Source of the DNA: Pseudomonas sivasensis
GTDB taxonomy: Bacteria > Pseudomonadota > Gammaproteobacteria > Pseudomonadales > Pseudomonadaceae
Direction of reading: 5' to 3'
DNA length: 64,000 bases
NCBI RefSeq assembly: GCF_013778505.1
Contig: NZ_JAAOWU010000014.1
Location: 119,455 to 183,454 of the forward strand
Translations under genes and position numbers: made by a program
Notes under the pieces: generated by a model
What the model was told of the DNA's origin: nothing
The model's database searches: none
What the model saw: the letters and a program-made list of their open reading frames with translations, nothing else
Shown here: positions 8,131 through 16,887 of the stretch, piece after piece
Layout: each line of letters opens with the position of its first letter
Position numbering within the stretch: the stretch's first letter is position 1

Positions 8131-10023
8131 GTGGATTTCCCTTCCCGTTTTGAAGTGATCGTCATCGGCGGCGGTCATGCCGGTACCGAGGCAGCACTGG
8201 CGTCAGCACGCATGGGCGTAAAAACCCTGTTGCTCACGCACAACGTGGAAACCCTCGGTGCAATGAGTTGCAACCCCGCCATTGGTGGTATCGGCAAAAG
8301 CCATCTGGTCAAGGAAATCGACGCCCTTGGCGGCGTAATGGCCATGGCAACCGATAAGGGTGGTATTCAATTTCGCGTTCTCAACAGCCGCAAAGGCCCG
8401 GCAGTGCGCGCCACTCGGGCACAAGCTGACCGCATTCTGTACAAGGCTGCTGTACGTGAAACCCTGGAAAACCAGCCGAACCTGTGGATATTTCAACAAG
8501 CAGCGGATGACCTGATCGTCGAACAAGACGTGGTGAAGGGCGTTGTCACCCAAATGGGTCTGCGCTTCTTCGCAGAATCTGTGGTTTTGACCACCGGAAC
8601 CTTCCTTGGCGGACTTATCCACATCGGAATGCAGAATTATTCCGGTGGACGTGCCGGTGATCCTCCGTCGATTGCCTTGGCAAAACGCCTGCGTGAATTG
8701 CCGCTGCGTGTCGGTCGCCTGAAAACCGGAACCCCGCCGCGTATCGACGGGCGTTCTGTGGATTTCTCGTTGATGACTGAGCAAGCGGGCGATACGCCGA
8801 TCCCGGTGATGTCGTTCATGGGTTCCAAGGAGCAACACCCCAAACAGGTGAGTTGCTGGATTACCCACACCAATGCCCGAACTCACGAGATCATTGCCGC
8901 GAACCTCGACCGTTCGCCGATGTATTCCGGTGTGATCGAGGGGATTGGCCCGCGCTATTGCCCATCGATCGAAGACAAGATCCACCGCTTTGCCGACAAG
9001 GAGAGCCATCAGGTCTTCATCGAACCCGAAGGCCTGACTACTCACGAGCTGTACCCGAACGGGATATCTACTTCCCTGCCGTTCGACGTGCAAATCCAGA
9101 TCGTGCAATCGATTCGCGGCATGGAAAACGCACATATCGTGCGACCTGGCTATGCCATCGAGTATGACTACTTCGATCCTCGTGATCTGAAGTACAGCCT
9201 GGAGACCAAAGTGATCGGCGGGCTGTTCTTCGCCGGCCAAATCAATGGCACAACCGGTTACGAAGAAGCCGGCGCCCAAGGTTTGCTGGCTGGGACCAAC
9301 GCCGCATTGCGTGCACAAGGCAAAGACAGTTGGTGCCCGCGTCGCGATGAAGCGTACATCGGTGTGTTGGTGGACGACCTGATTACCCTGGGTACCCAGG
9401 AACCGTACCGGATGTTCACTTCTCGGGCGGAATACCGTCTGATCCTGCGCGAAGACAACGCCGACCTGCGGCTGACCGAAAAAGGCCGCGAACTGGGGCT
9501 GGTCGATGACGTGCGCTGGGAAGCCTTCTGCAAAAAACGTGAAAGCATTGCGTTGGAAGAGCAGCGCCTGAAAGGCACTTGGGTTCGCCCCGGTACCGAA
9601 CAAGGTGATGCAATTGCCGAGAAATTCGGCACGCCGCTGACTCACGAGTACAACTTGCTGAACCTGCTGTCACGTCCGGAAATCGACTACGCTAGCTTGG
9701 TCGAAGTGACGGGCGGCGGCGCAGAAGATCCACAGGTTGCCGAGCAGGTCGAAATCAAGACGAAGTACGCCGGTTACATTGACCGCCAGCAGGACGAGAT
9801 TGCTCGTCTGCGCGCCAGTGAAGACACCAAGCTGCCTGTGGATATCGACTACACCGGGATTTCCGGGCTTTCGAAAGAAATTCAGAGCAAGCTGGGGATA
9901 ACTCGACCAGAAACCCTGGGCCAGGCTTCACGTATTCCCGGCGTCACCCCGGCAGCCATTTCGCTGTTGATGATTCATTTGAAAAAACGCGGCGCGGGCC
10001 GTCAGTTGGAGCAAAGCGCTTGA
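8131..10023 (+). CDS. mnmG: tRNA uridine-5-carboxymethylaminomethyl(34) synthesis enzyme MnmG
   Basis: A 630-residue FAD-dependent partner of MnmE that installs the cmnm5 group on U34 of tRNA. The N-terminal FAD-binding Rossmann motif is VIVIGGGHAGTEAALASAR. Other family blocks visible are SCNPAIGGIGKSHLVKEIDALGG, GRLKTGTPPRIDG, YCPSIEDKI and the C-terminal GISGLSKEIQSKL helical domain. I chose GTG at 8131 because GAGG (8121-8124) then has normal spacing and the protein starts MDFPSRFEV like its relatives; GTG at 8128 is the alternative. It is the first gene of the mnmG-rsmG-parA-parB run. Confidence 0.96.
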   Translation: MDFPSRFEVIVIGGGHAGTEAALASARMGVKTLLLTHNVETLGAMSCNPAIGGIGKSHLVKEIDALGGVMAMATDKGGIQFRVLNSRKGPAVRATRAQADRILYKAAVRETLENQPNLWIFQQAADDLIVEQDVVKGVVTQMGLRFFAESVVLTTGTFLGGLIHIGMQNYSGGRAGDPPSIALAKRLRELPLRVGRLKTGTPPRIDGRSVDFSLMTEQAGDTPIPVMSFMGSKEQHPKQVSCWITHTNARTHEIIAANLDRSPMYSGVIEGIGPRYCPSIEDKIHRFADKESHQVFIEPEGLTTHELYPNGISTSLPFDVQIQIVQSIRGMENAHIVRPGYAIEYDYFDPRDLKYSLETKVIGGLFFAGQINGTTGYEEAGAQGLLAGTNAALRAQGKDSWCPRRDEAYIGVLVDDLITLGTQEPYRMFTSRAEYRLILREDNADLRLTEKGRELGLVDDVRWEAFCKKRESIALEEQRLKGTWVRPGTEQGDAIAEKFGTPLTHEYNLLNLLSRPEIDYASLVEVTGGGAEDPQVAEQVEIKTKYAGYIDRQQDEIARLRASEDTKLPVDIDYTGISGLSKEIQSKLGITRPETLGQASRIPGVTPAAISLLMIHLKKRGAGRQLEQSA

Positions 10024-10664
10024 GTTCGTTGGTCACCCTGCAACACGCCGAAGAGTTATCCACAGGTGCACGCCAATTGGGCGTCGATCTGACGTCCGCC
10101 CAGCATGAGTTGCTGTTGGGCTACCTAGCCCTGTTGATCAAATGGAACAAGGCTTACAACCTCACGGCAGTGCGCAATCCCGATGAGATGGTGTCCCGGC
10201 ATTTGCTCGACAGCTTGAGCGTGATGCCATTTATTCAAAACGGTCGCTGGTTGGATGTGGGCAGTGGCGGCGGCATGCCAGGTATCCCCTTGGCCATCCT
10301 GTTTCCCGAGTCCCAAGTGACCTGCCTGGACAGCAATGGCAAGAAAACCCGATTCCTGACTCAGGTCAAACTCGAACTCAAGCTGGATAACCTTCACGTT
10401 ATCCACAGCCGTGTCGAAGAATTCACGCCTGAACTGCCTTTCAACGGAATTGTTTCCCGGGCGTTCAGCAGCATGGAGAACTTCAGCAACTGGACACGCC
10501 ACCTGGGTGACCGCGATACCCGCTGGCTGGCAATGAAGGGCGTCCATCCGAGTGATGAGCTGTTAGCATTGCCGGCAGACTTCCACCTCGATAGCGAACA
10601 CGCCTTGGCCGTACCCGGTTGCCAAGGCCAACGCCATCTGCTGATACTGCGCCGCACGGCATGA
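10020..10664 (+). CDS. rsmG: 16S rRNA (guanine(527)-N7)-methyltransferase RsmG
   Basis: A 214-residue methyltransferase that modifies G527 of 16S rRNA (formerly GidB). The SAM-binding motif WLDVGSGGGMPGIPLAILFP and the following CLDSNGKKTRFL block are typical. The start is a TTG at 10020 overlapping the mnmG stop as TTGA, giving tight translational coupling; no better in-frame start preserves the usual N-terminus. Two perfect TTATCCACA 9-mers lie inside the gene. Confidence 0.95.
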   Translation: MSSLVTLQHAEELSTGARQLGVDLTSAQHELLLGYLALLIKWNKAYNLTAVRNPDEMVSRHLLDSLSVMPFIQNGRWLDVGSGGGMPGIPLAILFPESQVTCLDSNGKKTRFLTQVKLELKLDNLHVIHSRVEEFTPELPFNGIVSRAFSSMENFSNWTRHLGDRDTRWLAMKGVHPSDELLALPADFHLDSEHALAVPGCQGQRHLLILRRTA

Positions 10665-10682
10665 TTGGGAACACAAGCAAGA

Positions 10683-11480
10683 ATGGCTAAGGTATTCGCG
10701 ATAGCGAACCAGAAAGGTGGCGTGGGCAAAACCACCACCTGCATCAACCTCGCAGCATCCTTGGTCGCTACCAAGCGACGGGTGCTGTTGATCGATCTCG
10801 ATCCACAGGGCAACGCCACCATGGGTAGCGGTGTGGATAAACATGGCCTGGAAAACTCGGTCTACGACTTGCTGATCGGCGAGTGTGACCTGGCCCAGGC
10901 CATGCACTATTCCGAGCATGGCGGTTATCAATTGCTGCCGGCCAACCGCGATCTGACTGCGGCGGAAGTGGTGTTGCTGGAAATGCAGATGAAAGAAAGC
11001 CGTCTGCGCAGCGCCTTGGCGCCGATCCGCGAGAACTATGATTACATTTTGATCGATTGCCCACCGTCGCTGTCGATGCTGACGCTCAATGCGTTGGTGG
11101 CTGCCGATGGGGTGATTATCCCCATGCAGTGTGAGTACTACGCACTGGAAGGTTTGAGCGACCTCGTGGATAACATCAAGCGTATCGCCGAATTGCTCAA
11201 CCCAAACCTGCAGATCGAAGGCCTACTGCGGACCATGTTCGATCCGCGCCTGAGCCTGATGAACGATGTGTCGGCACAGCTCAAGGAACACTTCGGCGAG
11301 CAGCTTTACGACACCGTGATTCCGCGCAATATCCGTTTGGCCGAAGCGCCAAGCTATGGCATGCCTGCGTTGGCGTATGACAAATCGTCCCGTGGCGCCA
11401 TTGCCTACCTGGCTCTGGCTGGCGAGATGGTTCGCCGCCAACGCCGCAACTCCCGCACCGCTGCAGCCCAGCCAACTTAA
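10683..11480 (+). CDS. parA: Chromosome-partitioning ATPase ParA (Soj)
   Basis: A 265-residue ParA with the deviant Walker A motif NQKGGVGKTTTCINLA at the N-terminus, DLDPQGNATMG (A') and LIDCPPSLSMLTLNALVAAD (Walker B). It uses an ATP-driven nucleoid gradient to move ParB-parS complexes. The ATG at 10683 gives the family start MAKVFAIANQKGG. It precedes parB by 9 bp in the usual chromosomal parAB arrangement near the origin. Confidence 0.96.
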   Translation: MAKVFAIANQKGGVGKTTTCINLAASLVATKRRVLLIDLDPQGNATMGSGVDKHGLENSVYDLLIGECDLAQAMHYSEHGGYQLLPANRDLTAAEVVLLEMQMKESRLRSALAPIRENYDYILIDCPPSLSMLTLNALVAADGVIIPMQCEYYALEGLSDLVDNIKRIAELLNPNLQIEGLLRTMFDPRLSLMNDVSAQLKEHFGEQLYDTVIPRNIRLAEAPSYGMPALAYDKSSRGAIAYLALAGEMVRRQRRNSRTAAAQPT

Positions 11481-11489
11481 GGAATCCCC

Positions 11490-12362
11490 ATGGCCGTCAA
11501 GAAACGAGGTCTCGGACGTGGACTGGATGCACTGTTGAGTGGTCCGACCGTCACATCGCTTGAAGAACAAGCGGTGCAGGCCGACGAGCGCGAGCTGCAG
11601 CACCTGCCTCTGGACTTGATCCAGCGCGGCAAATACCAGCCACGCCGTGACATGGATCCCCAGGCGTTGGAAGAACTGGCCAATTCGATCAAAGCTCAAG
11701 GCGTGATGCAGCCGATCGTAGTGCGCCCGATTGGTGGCGGTCGTTTTGAAATCATCGCCGGTGAACGCCGCTGGCGCGCCAGTCAGCAGGCCGGCAAAGA
11801 GACCATTCCCGCGATGGTGCGTGATGTGCCTGATGAAACGGCGATCGCCATGGCGTTGATCGAGAATATTCAGCGCGAAGACCTCAATCCGATCGAAGAA
11901 GCGATCGCCTTGCAGCGCCTGCAGCAGGAATTCCAGCTGACGCAGCAGCAAGTGGCCGAAGCGGTGGGTAAGTCCCGCGTCACCGTGTCCAACTTGCTGC
12001 GCCTGATCGCTTTGCCGGAAGTCATCAAGACCATGTTGTCCCATGGCGATCTGGAAATGGGCCACGCCCGTGCTTTGCTCGGTTTGCCGGAAAATCAACA
12101 AGTTGAAGGGGCGCGACACGTTGTCGCACGAGGGCTTACCGTTCGTCAGACTGAGGCCCTGGTTCGCCAGTGGCTGAGCGGCAAACCTGCACCGGTCGAA
12201 ACGGCCAAACCTGATCCGGATATCGCGCGTCTCGAGCAGCGCCTGGCCGAGCGCCTGGGCTCTGCGGTACAAATTCGCCACGGCAAGAAAGGCAAAGGGC
12301 AATTGGTCATCGGATATAACTCCCTTGATGAGCTTCAGGGTGTCCTTGCCCACATCCGCTGA
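11490..12362 (+). CDS. parB: Chromosome-partitioning protein ParB (Spo0J)
   Basis: A 290-residue ParB. The N-terminal ParA-contact segment is basic (MAVKKRGLGRGLDALL). The CTP-binding/ParB domain carries GGRFEIIAGERRWRASQQAG and ALIENIQREDLNPIEEA, followed by a helix-turn-helix (LTQQQVAEAVGKSRVTVSNLLRL) and a C-terminal dimerisation domain. It binds parS sites and spreads as a CTP-dependent clamp. No parS palindrome of the TGTTNCACGTGNAACA type was seen in this window. Confidence 0.96.
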   Translation: MAVKKRGLGRGLDALLSGPTVTSLEEQAVQADERELQHLPLDLIQRGKYQPRRDMDPQALEELANSIKAQGVMQPIVVRPIGGGRFEIIAGERRWRASQQAGKETIPAMVRDVPDETAIAMALIENIQREDLNPIEEAIALQRLQQEFQLTQQQVAEAVGKSRVTVSNLLRLIALPEVIKTMLSHGDLEMGHARALLGLPENQQVEGARHVVARGLTVRQTEALVRQWLSGKPAPVETAKPDPDIARLEQRLAERLGSAVQIRHGKKGKGQLVIGYNSLDELQGVLAHIR

Positions 12363-12412
12363 AACATTTGCTTATGTAGCGTGTGATCGGAAATCACTAC
12401 CCGGCAGTTGAA

Positions 12413-12432
12413 TAGGGGCAGAACCGCCCCTA
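12413..12432 (+). terminator. Hairpin between parB and atpI
   Basis: TAGGGGC (12413-12419) pairs with GCCCCTA (12426-12432) over a 6-nt loop, downstream of the parB stop. There is no long U-tract, so it may be a weak terminator or a processing structure upstream of the atp promoter. Confidence 0.45.
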
Positions 12433-12510
12433 TACTCTGCGCGCATTTTGTCGGCACAAATTATGCCAAGTTATTGATTTCCGGCAGCCGACTATTGAGG
12501 AGCAAGAGTG

Positions 12511-12918
12511 ATGGAAACCCGCACGCCAAACACGTTGCCCTTCCATCGCTTGGCTGTTTTTCCGGTTTTATTGGCTCAATTTGTCATTTTGCTAATCGCC
12601 GCATTGGCGCTTTGGTACTGGCATGGAGTCGTAGCCGGATATTCGGGACTTTGCGGAGGCCTGATAGCCTTGCTGCCCAATATGTATTTTGCTCACAGGG
12701 CCTTTCGGTTTTCCGGCGCCCGAGCAGCCCAGGCTATCGTCCGGTCTTTTTATGCCGGCGAGGCGGGGAAACTGATTTTGACGGCAGTGCTGTTTGCACT
12801 GACCTTTGCAGGTGTGAAGCCATTGGCGCCGCTGGCTGTATTCGGCGTCTTCGTGTTGACCCAACTGGTCAGCTGGTTCGCTCCCCTGCTAATGAAAACA
12901 AGACTTTCGAAACCTTAG
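12511..12918 (+). CDS. atpI: F0F1 ATP synthase subunit I
   Basis: A 135-residue protein with four predicted membrane segments and the AtpI-type pattern (GLCGGLIALLPNMYFAHRAFRF). AtpI is a non-stoichiometric assembly factor thought to help build the c-ring. The ATG at 12511 has GAGGAG at 12497-12502 with good spacing; GTG at 12508 is an overlapping alternative. It opens the complete atpIBEFHAGDC operon. Confidence 0.9.
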   Translation: METRTPNTLPFHRLAVFPVLLAQFVILLIAALALWYWHGVVAGYSGLCGGLIALLPNMYFAHRAFRFSGARAAQAIVRSFYAGEAGKLILTAVLFALTFAGVKPLAPLAVFGVFVLTQLVSWFAPLLMKTRLSKP

Positions 12919-12934
12919 GGCGTTTGAGGCAACC

Positions 12935-13804
12935 ATGGCAGAAACAACCGCTTCGGGCTATATCCAGCACCACTTGCAGAACTTGACCTTCGGTCAGCTT
13001 CCCAACGGCGGCTGGGGCTTTGCCCACTCCGCAGCAGAAGCCAAAGAAATGGGCTTCTGGGCTTTCCACCTGGATACTCTGGGCTGGTCGGTCGCTTTGG
13101 GTCTGATCTTCGTCCTAATTTTCCGCATGGCGGCGAAGAAGGCGACTTCCGGTCAGCCAGGTGCTTTGCAGAACTTCGTTGAAGTATTGGTCGAATTCGT
13201 CGATGGCAGCGTGAAAGACAGCTTCCATGGCCGTAGCCCGGTGATTGCACCGTTGGCACTGACCATCTTCGTCTGGGTGTTCCTGATGAACGCCGTCGAC
13301 TTGATCCCGGTTGACTGGATTCCTCAGTTGGCCATGGCGATTTCCGGCGACCCGCATATTCCATTCCGTGCCGTATCGACCACTGACCCGAACGCTACCC
13401 TGGGCATGGCCCTGTCGGTATTCGCGCTGATCATTTTCTACAGCATCAAGATCAAGGGCATCGGCGGCTTCATCGGCGAATTGACCCTGCATCCGTTCGG
13501 CAGCAAGAACATCTTTGTTCAAGCCCTGCTGATCCCGGTGAACTTCCTGCTGGAATTCGTGACCCTGATCGCCAAGCCGATCTCCCTGGCCCTGCGACTG
13601 TTCGGCAACATGTATGCCGGCGAGCTGGTGTTCATTCTGATCGCTGTGATGTTCGGCAGCGGCCTGCTCTGGCTTAGCGGCCTGGGCATTGTTCTGCAGT
13701 GGGCGTGGGCTGTGTTCCACATCCTGATCATCACCCTGCAGGCCTTCATCTTCATGATGCTGACCATCGTCTACCTGTCGATGGCGCACGAAGAGAACCA
13801 TTAA
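12935..13804 (+). CDS. atpB: F0F1 ATP synthase subunit a
   Basis: A 289-residue polytopic inner-membrane protein. The C-terminal hallmark SLALRLFGNMYAGELVFIL carries the essential Arg that works with the c-ring carboxylate in proton translocation. Earlier helices include VFLMNAVDLIPVDWIP. The long N-terminal extension before the first helix is usual in gammaproteobacteria. It lies 17 bp after atpI and is followed by a hairpin before atpE. Confidence 0.97.
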   Translation: MAETTASGYIQHHLQNLTFGQLPNGGWGFAHSAAEAKEMGFWAFHLDTLGWSVALGLIFVLIFRMAAKKATSGQPGALQNFVEVLVEFVDGSVKDSFHGRSPVIAPLALTIFVWVFLMNAVDLIPVDWIPQLAMAISGDPHIPFRAVSTTDPNATLGMALSVFALIIFYSIKIKGIGGFIGELTLHPFGSKNIFVQALLIPVNFLLEFVTLIAKPISLALRLFGNMYAGELVFILIAVMFGSGLLWLSGLGIVLQWAWAVFHILIITLQAFIFMMLTIVYLSMAHEENH

Positions 13805-13828
13805 GACCAGTCTCGACTAGTCTGATGT

Positions 13829-13850
13829 CCTTCCCGGTGAAACGGGAAGG
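13829..13850 (+). other. Intergenic RNA hairpin, atpB-atpE
   Basis: CCTTCCCG (13829-13836) pairs perfectly with CGGGAAGG (13843-13850) over a GTGAAA loop. There is no U-tract. It lies upstream of the highly expressed c-subunit gene, where a processing or stabilising structure would make sense. Confidence 0.6.
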
Positions 13851-13937
13851 TGGCCCACCAGGGCTATGAAACGATTTGTTTTACCGCTTTAAAATCTAAA
13901 AAACCTAAACCATACGACGTAAAAGTCGGGAGGAAAG

Positions 13938-14195
13938 ATGGAAACTGTAGTTGGTCTAACCGCTATCGCTGTTGCACTGTTGATCGGCCTGGGCGCCCTG
14001 GGTACTGCCATTGGTTTCGGCCTGCTGGGCGGCAAATTCCTGGAAGGCGCAGCGCGTCAGCCAGAAATGGTTCCAATGCTGCAAGTTAAAATGTTCATCG
14101 TCGCCGGCCTGCTCGACGCCGTGACCATGATCGGTGTTGGTATCGCTCTGTTCTTCACCTTCGCGAACCCTTTCGTTGGTCAACTCGCCGGTTAA
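13938..14195 (+). CDS. atpE: F0F1 ATP synthase subunit c
   Basis: An 85-residue two-helix proteolipid. The polar loop is AARQPEM and the second helix carries the proton-binding Asp in [17 protein letters not shown]. The first helix is Gly/Ala-rich ([20 protein letters not shown]). A strong ribosome-binding site (GGGAGGAAAG) precedes the ATG, consistent with the high number of c subunits per complex. It is flanked by hairpins on both sides. Confidence 0.98.
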
Positions 14196-14217
14196 TCACT
14201 CGTCTTTTCGAGTGATT
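14194..14217 (+). other. Intergenic RNA hairpin, atpE-atpF
   Basis: AATCACTCG (14194-14202) pairs perfectly with CGAGTGATT (14209-14217) over a TCTTTT loop, starting at the last base of the atpE stop codon. It could stabilise the upstream atpE mRNA. Confidence 0.6.
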
Positions 14218-14251
14218 GGTGTGTTGTGCAACGAATGAGCGAGGTATTGGC

Positions 14252-14722
14252 GTGAACATTAATGCAACCATTATTGGTCAGTCCTTAGCGTTCTTGATTT
14301 TTGTCGTTTTCTGCATGAAGTTCGTATGGCCTCCGGTCATCGCAGCTCTGCACGAACGTCAGAAGAAGATCGCGGATGGACTGGACGCTGCAGCACGAGC
14401 AGCTCGCGACCTGGAGTTGGCCCAAGATAAAGCGGGTCAACAACTGCGCGAAGCGAAAGCTCAAGCAGCCGAAATCATTGAGCAAGCCAAGAAACGCGGT
14501 AACCAGATCGTTGAAGAGGCTGTTGAAAAAGCCCGTATCGACGCTGACCGTGTGAAGGTTCAGGCTCAGGCCGAGATCGAGCAGGAACTGAACGGTGTCA
14601 AAGACGCGTTGCGTGCCCAACTGGGTGCTCTGGCCGTCGGCGGTGCTGAGAAGATCCTGGGTGCCACAATCGATCAAAACGCGCACGCGGAGCTGGTTAA
14701 CAAACTGGCTGCTGAAATTTAA
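14252..14722 (+). CDS. atpF: F0F1 ATP synthase subunit b
   Basis: A 156-residue subunit with a single N-terminal membrane helix (ATIIGQSLAFLIFVVFCMKFVW) and a long charged coiled coil (about residues 30-140) that forms the peripheral stalk. I chose the GTG at 14252 because it yields the family's usual start MNINATIIGQ and 156-residue length and has GAGG upstream; an in-frame GTG 36 bp earlier would add 12 atypical residues. Confidence 0.96.
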   Translation: MNINATIIGQSLAFLIFVVFCMKFVWPPVIAALHERQKKIADGLDAAARAARDLELAQDKAGQQLREAKAQAAEIIEQAKKRGNQIVEEAVEKARIDADRVKVQAQAEIEQELNGVKDALRAQLGALAVGGAEKILGATIDQNAHAELVNKLAAEI

Positions 14723-14734
14723 GCGAGGGCGATC

Positions 14735-15271
14735 ATGGCAGAATTGACCACGTTGGCCCGACCTTACGCTAAGGCAGCCTTCGAGCACGCCCAGGCCCAC
14801 CAGCAGCTGGCCTCTTGGTCAGCCATGCTCGGCCTGGCTGCAGCAGTGTCGCAAGACGACACCATGCAGCGCGTGCTCAAGGCCCCGCGACTGACGAGCG
14901 CAGACAAGGCCGCCACTTTTATTGAAGTGTGCGGCGACAAGTTTGATGTGAAAGTGCAGAACTTCTTGCACGTCGTTGCCGAAAACGACCGTCTCCTGCT
15001 TCTGCCGGAGATTGCCGCTCTGTTCGACCTGTACAAGGCCGAGCAAGAGAAATCGGTAGACGTTGAAGTCACCAGTGCTTTTGCATTGAACCAAGAACAG
15101 CAAGACAAACTCGCCAAGGTTCTCAGTGCACGACTCGACCGGGAAGTGCGCCTGCAAGTTGCGGAGGATGCCACCCTTATTGGTGGTGTCATCATTCGCG
15201 CCGGCGACCTGGTTATCGATGGCTCGATTCGCGGCAAACTCGCGAATCTTGCCGAAGCATTGAAATCTTGA
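14735..15271 (+). CDS. atpH: F0F1 ATP synthase subunit delta
   Basis: A 178-residue OSCP/delta subunit that links the peripheral stalk to the top of F1. The N-terminal six-helix domain starts MAELTTLARPYAKAAFE. The C-terminal family signature is VAEDATLIGGVIIRAGDLVIDGSIRGKL. It lies 12 bp after atpF and 21 bp before atpA. Confidence 0.97.
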   Translation: MAELTTLARPYAKAAFEHAQAHQQLASWSAMLGLAAAVSQDDTMQRVLKAPRLTSADKAATFIEVCGDKFDVKVQNFLHVVAENDRLLLLPEIAALFDLYKAEQEKSVDVEVTSAFALNQEQQDKLAKVLSARLDREVRLQVAEDATLIGGVIIRAGDLVIDGSIRGKLANLAEALKS

Positions 15272-15292
15272 GTTTGAAGGGGCAGCAGAGCA

Positions 15293-16837
15293 ATGCAGCA
15301 ACTCAATCCTTCCGAAATAAGTGAAATTATCAAGGGCCGCATCGACAAGCTCGATGTGACCTCCCAAGCCCGTAACGAAGGCACTGTCGTCAGCGTATCT
15401 GACGGCATCGTGCGGATTCACGGTCTGGCCGACGTTATGTACGGCGAGATGATCGAGTTTCCGGGCGGCGTCTACGGTATGGCCCTCAACCTGGAGCAAG
15501 ACTCCGTAGGTGCCGTTGTATTGGGCGCATACACCAGTCTGGCTGAAGGCATGAGCGCCAAGTGCACAGGCCGCATCCTGGAAGTTCCGGTTGGTAAGGA
15601 ACTGCTGGGTCGCGTAGTCGACGCACTGGGTAACCCTGTTGACGGTAAAGGTCCACTGGGCAACACCGAGACCGACGCGGTCGAGAAAGTTGCTCCAGGC
15701 GTGATCTGGCGTAAGTCGGTAGACCAGCCTGTACAGACTGGCTACAAGGCTGTCGATGCCATGATCCCTGTCGGCCGTGGCCAGCGTGAGCTGATCATCG
15801 GTGACCGTCAGATCGGTAAAACCGCTCTGGCAATCGACGCGATCATCAACCAGAAGAACAGCGGCATTTTCTGCGTCTACGTAGCTATTGGTCAGAAGCA
15901 ATCGACCATCGCCAACGTGGTTCGCAAGCTGGAAGAAAACGGCGCCCTGGCCAACACGATCATCGTGGCTGCCAGTGCTTCGGAATCTCCTGCGCTGCAA
16001 TTCCTGGCACCGTACTCCGGTTGCACCATGGGTGAATTCTTCCGCGACCGCGGTGAAGACGCGCTGATCGTTTATGACGATCTGTCCAAGCAAGCGGTGG
16101 CTTACCGCCAGATTTCCCTGCTGCTGCGCCGTCCACCAGGCCGTGAAGCTTACCCAGGCGACGTGTTCTATCTCCACTCCCGTCTGCTGGAGCGTGCATC
16201 CCGCGTTTCCGAAGAGTACGTAGAGAAGTTCACCAACGGCGCAGTGACCGGCAAAACCGGCTCCCTGACCGCTCTGCCGATCATCGAAACCCAGGCTGGC
16301 GACGTTTCCGCGTTCGTTCCGACCAACGTGATTTCCATCACCGACGGTCAGATCTTCCTGGAATCGGCCATGTTCAACTCGGGCATCCGCCCTGCAGTGA
16401 ACGCCGGTGTTTCGGTATCCCGTGTGGGTGGTGCCGCTCAGACCAAGATCATCAAGAAGCTCTCCGGTGGTATCCGTACCGCTCTGGCTCAGTACCGTGA
16501 ATTGGCGGCATTCGCCCAGTTCGCTTCTGACCTGGACGAAGCGACCCGTAAGCAACTTGAGCATGGTCAGCGCGTTACCGAGCTGATGAAGCAGAAGCAA
16601 TACGCCCCAATGTCGATCGCTGACATGGCGTTGTCGCTGTATGCCGCTGAGCGTGGGTTCCTGACCGACGTTGAAATCGCCAAGGTCGGCAGCTTTGAAC
16701 AAGCGCTGATTGCTTACTTCAACCGCGATCACGCCGAATTGATGGCGAAGATCAACGTGAAGGGTGACTTCAATGACGATATCGACGCTGGCATGAAAGC
16801 CGGTATCGAGAAGTTCAAGGCCACCCAAACCTGGTAA
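15293..16837 (+). CDS. atpA: F0F1 ATP synthase subunit alpha
   Basis: A 514-residue F1 alpha subunit. It has the N-terminal beta-barrel domain, the nucleotide-binding domain with P-loop GDRQIGKTALAIDAI (about residue 170), the conserved PAVNAGVSVSRVGGAAQ segment, and a C-terminal helical domain. Alpha subunits bind nucleotide at non-catalytic sites and supply the arginine finger to beta. Confidence 0.98.
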   Translation: MQQLNPSEISEIIKGRIDKLDVTSQARNEGTVVSVSDGIVRIHGLADVMYGEMIEFPGGVYGMALNLEQDSVGAVVLGAYTSLAEGMSAKCTGRILEVPVGKELLGRVVDALGNPVDGKGPLGNTETDAVEKVAPGVIWRKSVDQPVQTGYKAVDAMIPVGRGQRELIIGDRQIGKTALAIDAIINQKNSGIFCVYVAIGQKQSTIANVVRKLEENGALANTIIVAASASESPALQFLAPYSGCTMGEFFRDRGEDALIVYDDLSKQAVAYRQISLLLRRPPGREAYPGDVFYLHSRLLERASRVSEEYVEKFTNGAVTGKTGSLTALPIIETQAGDVSAFVPTNVISITDGQIFLESAMFNSGIRPAVNAGVSVSRVGGAAQTKIIKKLSGGIRTALAQYRELAAFAQFASDLDEATRKQLEHGQRVTELMKQKQYAPMSIADMALSLYAAERGFLTDVEIAKVGSFEQALIAYFNRDHAELMAKINVKGDFNDDIDAGMKAGIEKFKATQTW

Positions 16838-16842
16838 GCCGC

Positions 16843-16866
16843 AGCGGGAGCCGCAAGGCTCCCGCT
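16843..16866 (+). other. Intergenic RNA hairpin with GCAA tetraloop, atpA-atpG
   Basis: AGCGGGAGCC (16843-16852) pairs perfectly with GGCTCCCGCT (16857-16866) over GCAA, a GNRA-type tetraloop. No U-tract follows, so this is more likely a stability or attenuation element than a full terminator inside the operon. Confidence 0.65.
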
Positions 16867-16887
16867 TGCTAACCTGATAGGTGTTAC

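Noticed and set aside
10683..12500. parS site near parAB
   Set aside because: No TGTTNCACGTGNAACA-like palindrome could be found by eye in this interval or elsewhere in the window.
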